Assembly (NCBI RefSeq): GCF_033958435.1
Contig: NC_134137.1
Location: 176,279,501 to 176,343,500 of the forward strand
Direction: 5' to 3'
DNA length: 64,000 bases
DNA from: Carettochelys insculpta
Lineage: Eukaryota; Chordata; Testudines; Carettochelyidae
The notes under the pieces were generated by a model. It was given only the letters and a program-made list of their open reading frames with translations. It searched no databases and had not been told where the DNA came from. Shown piece by piece: positions 57,917-64,000 of this stretch; within the stretch, counting starts at the first letter, position 1, and each line of letters opens with the position of its first letter. The position numbers and the translations under genes were made by a program.

Positions 57917-58301
57917 TTGCAGGATTGCACAAGCAGCCTGTGTACTTGGAGAGGTGAACTGCTTTGGGCCACATGTTGTAGCTGCTCCTGCCCGTGCTTC
58001 CCTCTTGGGACTGAGGAGGCTCTGGGCTGCAGTGAGCAGCTGCTGGGGAGGGTCCCTTTAAGGATTTACGGGGCTGGCAGCCCTGGAAGGGCTTGCCAGC
58101 CCTGCAACCCTGATCTGCGGGCTTCCAGGTCCCATTCTCTCGACATAGTGGCATGGCTGTGTGGACGCTGGCTGTCAACAGAGCAGATTGCTTTTCCGAG
58201 CCACTTTTGTGTGTGGGCTTAATCTGTTGACAGATGTTTGGTCTGGACACCTCTGCCAACGGTAACTTTTGTCAACAGCTGCTTCTAGTGTAGCCATATC
58301 C
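57917..58301 (-). mobile_element. Harbinger-like MITE, one end missing
   Basis: The right end is the inverse of GGATATGGCTACACTAGAAG and the interior has the GTCCCTTTAAGGATTTACGG and GGCAGCCCTGGAAGGGCTTG leader blocks found near the ends of the large copies. GTCAACAG/CTGTTGAC palindromes replace the TTCGAA motif. I cannot find the left end. It is probably truncated. Confidence 0.45.
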
Positions 58302-58954
58302 TGAGACTGACCCGTTGTGGGATTTTTTACAGGTTAAAAATTAAATGACTGCCATTTGTTTCAAGGGCATTTTTCCTGCCTCGTAGTGGGTTTCTTTCTC
58401 CTATAGCAAGATTTTTGTCTGAGACAAGAAGCGAATGTGTGTTTTACTGTTTCAAAACCGCACATGACTCTGTCCAGGTTCACAGAAGTGTCCTTGTCAA
58501 GGACACAGTGTAAACACATTTCCACAAGAAAACATTGTCTGGACAAGTGAACAAATATTTGACTAAAAGTGTAATTGACTATTGTTCAAGAACTGCCACC
58601 TGTTCCATGGTTTCTGGCGTTGTCTCAGAATCAGACAAAATTGGAAACCACTGATGTCAGCCAAAATCATGCATCAGCCAGCGCTTGATCAGCATTCAAC
58701 AATCAAGTAAACTCTCTGCTCACTCATTGATTTCCTGGTTGGGTCATTTTTGATAACAGAGGAAATGTTCGGAAGAAGAAGTCCAAGGGCAACTGGCTCT
58801 GCCTCGGCTACAGCTGTGTGAAAAATTTTTATATATACGTGGTGCCATATTCTGCATTTAGATCAGTGGTTTAAAACCTGATTCCCCGTGTGTGTTGTGT
58901 ATATGTTGCCCCCAGTGTGTTATGTGGGCCACATAAAATACTGCATTCGGTACC
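58302..58954. other. Intergenic DNA
   Basis: Nothing recognisable. Confidence 0.5.
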
Positions 58955-59455
58955 ACACCCAATACTATCAAACAAAAAGCAGTCAAGTAGCACTTTAAAG
59001 ACTAGCAAAATGGTTTATTAGGTGAGCTTTCGTGGGACAGACCCACTTCTTCAGACCATAGCCAGACCAGAACAGACTCAATATTTAAGACACAGAGAAC
59101 CAAAAACAGTAAGCAAGGAGGACAAATCAGAAAAAGAGAATCAAGGTGAGCAAATCAGAGAGTGGAGGGGTGGGCGGGGGAAGGTCAAGAATTAGATTGA
59201 GCCAAGTATGCAGACGAGCCCCTATAGTGACTCAGAAAGTTCCCATCACGATTTAAATCATGTGTTAATGTGCCGAATTTGTGTCTTAAATATTGAGTCT
59301 GTTCTGGTCTGGCTATAGTCTGAAGAAGTGGGTCTGTCCCACGAAAGCTCACCTAATAAACTATTTTGCTAGTCTTTAAAGTGCTACTTGACTGCTTTTT
59401 GTTTTGATAGTGTATAGACTAGCATGGCTTCCTCTCTGTTACTACACCCAATACT
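58955..59455. mobile_element. Inverted-terminal-repeat-only Penelope-like element with 12-bp duplication
   Basis: A 477-bp element (58967-59443) between direct repeats ACACCCAATACT (58955-58966 and 59444-59455). The left arm (58964 to ~59098) and right arm (~59279-59411) are near-perfect inverted copies of about 130 bp, with a ~180-bp loop. The right arm ends CTTTAAAGTGCTACTTGACT and GCTTTTTGTTTTGATAG, the same tail as the Penelope-like relic at 23.5 kb. A further 32 bp (59412-59443) extends only the right end. Inverted terminal repeats and a one-sided extension of about 34 bp are known from Penelope elements. No coding sequence. Confidence 0.75.
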
Positions 59456-61046
59456 GTATGGCTCGGAGGGTGTCACATGGGTCACAGCTGTGTGCTGATT
59501 GGACTGCAGGTTGAAAACCACTGATTCAGATGCGTGCAAGTGTTCCCATTGCCTTCACTGAGAGGGTTGCCTATGCACCAGGGGGAAGCTGACATATATT
59601 GTTGAATAGGCTTACTAGGTTACTTCAGAGTTTTACACATGGGTGGGGAAAAATTACATTTCACATTTCTGGCCCCCAAAAACCCCATTGTTTTTGTTTG
59701 GCTAAACTGATAGTAAGTGTCCATGGAGTTACGAGGGCAAAGGGGGCGACAGGTGAAGGAAGACTACCTCTTTAAGCACCGAGTTGTTTTGAGTAGCTGG
59801 GCCCAGTGCCAGTAAGAAGAGAACAGAAGGGGGGTAGCCAGGAGAGGAGCTAGCCAGCTGGCCAAGGCTATGTTGTTGCTGTGGCTGTTCCTGCTACTGC
59901 CTCTAAGTTGCTTTTTCCCCTTTGCTTTACAAAGAACAAAAAATAATAAAAGGCTATAACCTGGATAAACAACGAATATCCTGATAGGATGGTTAGCAAC
60001 CCTATAATTAAGTATAAAAATTTAAAGAAAAGTGTAAACCCAAAACAAAACATCAGTATAACAGCCAAAAGAAGGACGGTTAGTGTTGTTCTTTGTGAAG
60101 AAACAGAAAGGACAATATTGTTCAAAAAAGGACTGTCCTTCCTTAAAGCTTAAAAAACATTTTTATGAAAAAGAAATGCAAACCAAATTAGGTATGAAAA
60201 ATATTTTTAAATGTTGTGGTTTTGTAAATGTATTACATTTATAGAAAAGTAATGGAAAATAAAAATAAGTGACTTTTGACAGGCTTTTTTAATGAGAAGG
60301 GCTTTTGACCTTGGTGATCTTTTGATCACAAATCCACTTAATATTGGGAACAATGCTGGAGAGTTGGATCCTCACTTGATTTCCATGAACACGACTCATG
60401 CTGAAATAATCTTAATCAACTATGATTATATCAGCACGTCACATAATAACTATACTATCATGAATGCATTATAAATACTAATATACCTGCCATCTGAAAA
60501 GTATTCAAATACCCTAGTATTTCTGATATACACATAATTTCATATTTAATATTTTAGAAGAAAAATGTCACTAGCATCTACATTTTTTCACAGAACATCT
60601 ATTTACATTGTGCAGAATACCAGTGTTCCATGGAACACATGGGGGAAACACTGCTCTAACAGAAGGCCTTCCACTAATTTATTCTCTCCTCGACTGCATA
60701 GTGTTGATTGAGCAAGATAACCATGGCACTTGCCCTCTCCTTCCAGATTCCCTCTCCAAGGATTGGTATTTAGTAGAGCTTTGAGCAAGATAACCATGGC
60801 ACTTGCCCTCTCCTTCCAAATTCCCTCTCCAAGGATTGGTATTTAGTAGAGCTGAGCAAAAATCAAAATTTCTTGGGAAATATATGAAAATATATGCAGC
60901 CACTGTCCATCTTAAACAGGAAGCCTTTATTAAAGAAAACCACTGCAACTCTGGACAAACATGGCTCAGTTCAGCATGAGTCCTAGCTTTGCCTCCTTTG
61001 TTTACCAGAGATTGCACCCTTTCTGGAGCACTGTACAACACATATA
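59456..61046. other. Intergenic DNA
   Basis: AT-rich. Contains the 73-bp tandem duplication listed separately and nothing else recognised. Confidence 0.5.
60710..60853. repeat. Tandem duplication, 73-bp unit, two copies
   Basis: Unit 1 at 60710-60782 and unit 2 at 60783-60853, starting GAGCAAGATAACCATGGCAC. They differ at one position (CCAGATTCC against CCAAATTCC) and by a TT at the end. The first bases of a third unit (GAGCAA) follow. The near identity suggests a recent event or an assembly artefact. Confidence 0.9.
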
Positions 61047-61760
61047 AGCTGTGTCTACACGTGCATGCTACTTCGAAGTAGCGGCACTAACTTCGAAATA
61101 GTGCCCGTCGTGGCTACACGCGTCGGGCGCTATTTCGAAGTTAACTTCGACGTTAGGCGGCGAGACGTCGAAGTCGCTAACCTCATGAGGGGATAGGAAT
61201 AGCGCCCTACTTCGACGTTCAACGTCAAAGTAGGGACTGTGTAGACGATCCGCGTCCCGCAACGTCGAAATTGTGGGGTCCTCCATGGCAGCCATCAGCT
61301 GGGGGGTTGAGAGACGCTGTCTCTCCAGCCCGTGCGGGGCTCTATGGTCACCGTGTGCAGCAGCCCTTAGCCCAGGGCTTCTGGCTGCTGCTGCTGCTGC
61401 AGTGGGGGATTCATGCTGCATGCACAGGGTCTGCAACTCGTTGTCGGCTCTGTGGATCTTGTGGTGTTTAGTGCAAGTGTGTCTGGGAGGGGCCCTTTAA
61501 GGGAGCAGCTGGCTGTTGAGTCTGCCCTGTGACCCTGTCTGCAGCTGTGCTTGGCACCCTTATTTCGATGTGTGCTACTGTGGCGTGTAGACGTTCCCTC
61601 GCTGCACCTATTTTGATGTGGTGCTGCGCAACGTCGATGTTGAACATCGACGTTGCCAGCCCTGGAGGACGTGTAGACGTTATTCATCGAAATAGCCTAT
61701 TTCGATGTCGCCACATCGAAATAGGCTACTTTGATGTAGGCTTCACGTGTAGACGTAGCC
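61047..61760 (+). mobile_element. 0.7-kb Harbinger deletion derivative (MITE) c, well preserved
   Basis: The ends AGCTGTGTCTACACGTGCA and the inverse of GGCTACGTCTACACGTGAA are flanked by ATA on both sides (61044-61046 and 61761-61763). 714 bp. Same orientation as copy 3: the left side matches the Myb-side end (CCATGGCAGCCATCAGCTGG) and the right side the transposase leader (GGGAGGGGCCCTTTAAGGGA). On the - strand a 15-codon ORF at 61412-61365 reads MNPPLQQQQQPEALG. CpG-containing TTCGAA motifs are mostly intact, so this is likely the youngest derivative. Confidence 0.85.
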
Positions 61761-61763
61761 ATA

Positions 61764-64000
61764 GACTTCTAGTGGCTGAATATTATTCTGCAAGCAAATT
61801 TTCATTGCCCAGGTTGCGTTTCTCTACAGTTTATCCAAAAATCTAATACATTTATTTGCTATCATTTGACTGAAGTTTTCAATTTTTTACTTCCACTAAG
61901 AACCCCAAGTCAGTTAAGGCCAACTTCCTGGCTGGTATAGCTCCCTTGAACTCAATATCCAATAATGGCCAGCTCTCTCTGACTTCATTACCATTTATTT
62001 TTCTTCCCTTACCTACCCTATGTATAGGAGCCTCTTTCAGAGCATTACCAGACTTGGCCTTACCTAGACTCTGCTGCTAATGATATCCTCAATCTTTTTC
62101 TCTCTCTCCTATTACAAGTCTCTCTTTTATGACCTGACTTAAATCTATACGCTCTTGTGCATACATCCTGTCCCTGCCGCACGAACAACGCTCTTTCAAC
62201 TGTGTTATGAAACATAGCTGAGGCTAAGCCATGTAATAGCTCTGTGTGTTCTTGTTTGAGTAGAGTGAAGAAACATACAACACAGCCCTATTTTAACCGA
62301 AGTTTAAACCAAAGTTTCTTTATGTGATTGTAACTTTTCTTCATCCACAGAGGTGAGTGAATGTGAATGTGTTTGATTCTCAACATTGCTTAAAGATGCG
62401 TATTTTGGTAGCACCAAAAGCTTCAGACAGAAACTAAGCCATTCCACACTGGACAGGGAAAGATGGAAGAAAATAGTGAGGGAGGTATTGGATGCCAACA
62501 GGCGCTGAGCCCACGGTTATTGATGATCATGATGAAAAGCTTCAAGGGATCTACAACATGGCATAATCTGGCTCCATCTTGCCCCTTCTTCTCTTTTATT
62601 GTAAAAGTGAGCTTCCTGGTTGCCAAAGCTCCCTATGGATTCACTCCAACCTGTACCTCTCTGATCCCCTGGTGGGGAGACAGGTGAAAGCCATTGCCTG
62701 CACAGTTGACCTACCTTTAAAGTGGTGGGAGTCAACAAAGCCACATGTATGCTGGACTATCTCATGCTGATCTGTACCTCTTCACTCTTTTGGTCTTTTT
62801 CTTTGAGATAACCTCCTGTTATGTTATGATCATCCAATCTTGTGAAAAGCCAGATAAACAAAGAGATCTCTTAGCAAAATTTCGCAAAATAGTCTCAACT
62901 TTTGCCCCTCACAGAGTCCTTTTTCAACCCCTCATTCCAGCAGCTCAAAGTGAAAAAAATCTCACTCCATTGTGTTTACATCTTGGGAGAGTGTTAGCTC
63001 TACAACATGCCATTATGCAGAGCATGCATTTAATCCACCAAAGGCTTGGAAATGTACTATACATGGAGTTGCTCCCCCACTCTCTGAGCTTGCAAAGGCC
63101 TCAGAAGAAAAGTGCTAGTTTGTGCCATAGTAAAGATGGAGACCACAGAATGCTTAAGTCACTGGCCAGTTAAAACAAAACTTTCAAAACAAAATGTTTC
63201 AGCATCACTCTGTCTCAGAGACCAGAAACCAGAGATTAGCATTGCTGTCCAAGAACACTGAAAGCTAGATAATATCCTTGCACAATATCTGCAAGATTTG
63301 CTCAGTTTGAAAGGGGACCAGGTACTCTGATTTCTGCTGGAATATTGCTAAGGAAGTCTGCTTCTAACAATCAGATGTAACTCACTATTAATTTGTGGCT
63401 TCATTTGTGGTCCCAAGGGTAGAAGCATGGGAGATGGTACTGCTATCTAACACTATTCAGAATAGAAGGATGGGGTGGGGAATGAAATTAATTGAGAATG
63501 AATTATTATTTGCTAGAGTGATTGGGGTGAAACTAAATGGGGATGTTAAAAAACTGGCACCCTCCTTAGGCTAGAATTTGCACCATTATTATCATGGATG
63601 AAGCTATGTGGGTCTGAATCTCCCACTCTACACATGGGACACAGTGTTAGCTGGTGCAAGTAAATAGATTGATGCTCCCTGAGGACCTGATGTATTGTGG
63701 GAAGTTTTAGCTCTTGCAAGATGAAACAAATCCTTGATGCCTGCCAGCTCTATAGTTGGGGAATATACACAACTGGGAAATACCTAGACTTTTCTTCGTC
63801 TCTTAGGAGGAAATTGAAGCATTTGTCTGCCAAATATTTCTTTTTATGAATGAAGAGGATGCAGAGGTCTCTATTCATCAAAGGAAACAGGAGGCCTCAG
63901 CTGCTTCTCGGATTCCTTGTCTGACTGTTTTGCATTTACCCAGATGACAGGTCTGCTATGCTGTCATCCTGTTCCCATAACTACATAGGACATTATCATC
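61764..64000. other. Intergenic DNA
   Basis: AT-rich flank with no gene or repeat that I recognise. Several open frames of 60-140 codons occur here but lack splice sites, domains or codon bias that would support a gene. Confidence 0.45.

Noticed and set aside
1..64000. CRISPR arrays, operons, bacterial promoters
   Set aside because: The spliced ERG gene, LINEs and SINEs show a vertebrate nuclear genome. No regularly spaced direct repeat array is present.

Overview
The window is a piece of vertebrate nuclear genome. It holds the 3' end of one single-copy gene, ERG, and then about 50 kb of gene-free sequence packed with transposable elements. The mix of repeats points to a non-avian sauropsid, most likely a turtle. 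Evidence is CR1-clade LINEs, a Penelope-like retroelement (not usual in mammals or birds), MIR/CORE-SINE relics, many hAT relics and a large family of PIF/Harbinger-type DNA transposons. The species call is an inference.

Layout. 1-8931: the last three coding exons of ERG on the + strand (57 bp, 48 bp and the terminal ETS exon), with introns carrying a CR1 fragment, two hAT-like elements and one foldback MITE. 8932 to about 10.7 kb: ERG 3' UTR. 11.8-15.6 kb: Harbinger copy 1. 16.5-31.3 kb: deletion-derivative and foldback MITEs, a minus-strand CR1 split by a MITE, a Penelope-like relic, and a plus-strand CR1 whose reverse transcriptase is still readable. 31.3-37.3 kb: mostly unique DNA, part of it AT-rich and repeat-poor. 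37.3-45.4 kb: Harbinger copies 2 and 3, only 404 bp apart. 48-52 kb: hAT-like, MITE and SINE relics. 51.7-56.9 kb: one LINE interrupted first by hAT and tRNA-derived insertions and then by Harbinger copy 4. 59 kb: a short element made only of inverted Penelope terminal repeats with a 12-bp target duplication. 61 kb: the best preserved 0.7-kb Harbinger derivative.

The four Harbinger-type copies fill about 15.6 kb, or 24% of the window. Each carries two convergent two-exon genes: a Myb/SANT-like DNA-binding protein and a DDE transposase with one short intron. Copy 3 is the least damaged: the transposase has the full D-D35E triad, correct splice sites and one frameshift in a C-run. The three 0.7-kb elements are internal deletions of a copy-3-like parent and keep the transposase start codon region with its poly-glutamine codons. 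Three-base direct flanks match at seven of these insertions, and the triplet is TTA in only one.

I found no other host gene, no RNA gene I can call intact, no CRISPR and no viral gene. In mammals the DNA downstream of ERG leads to KCNJ15. No KCNJ15 exon is visible here.
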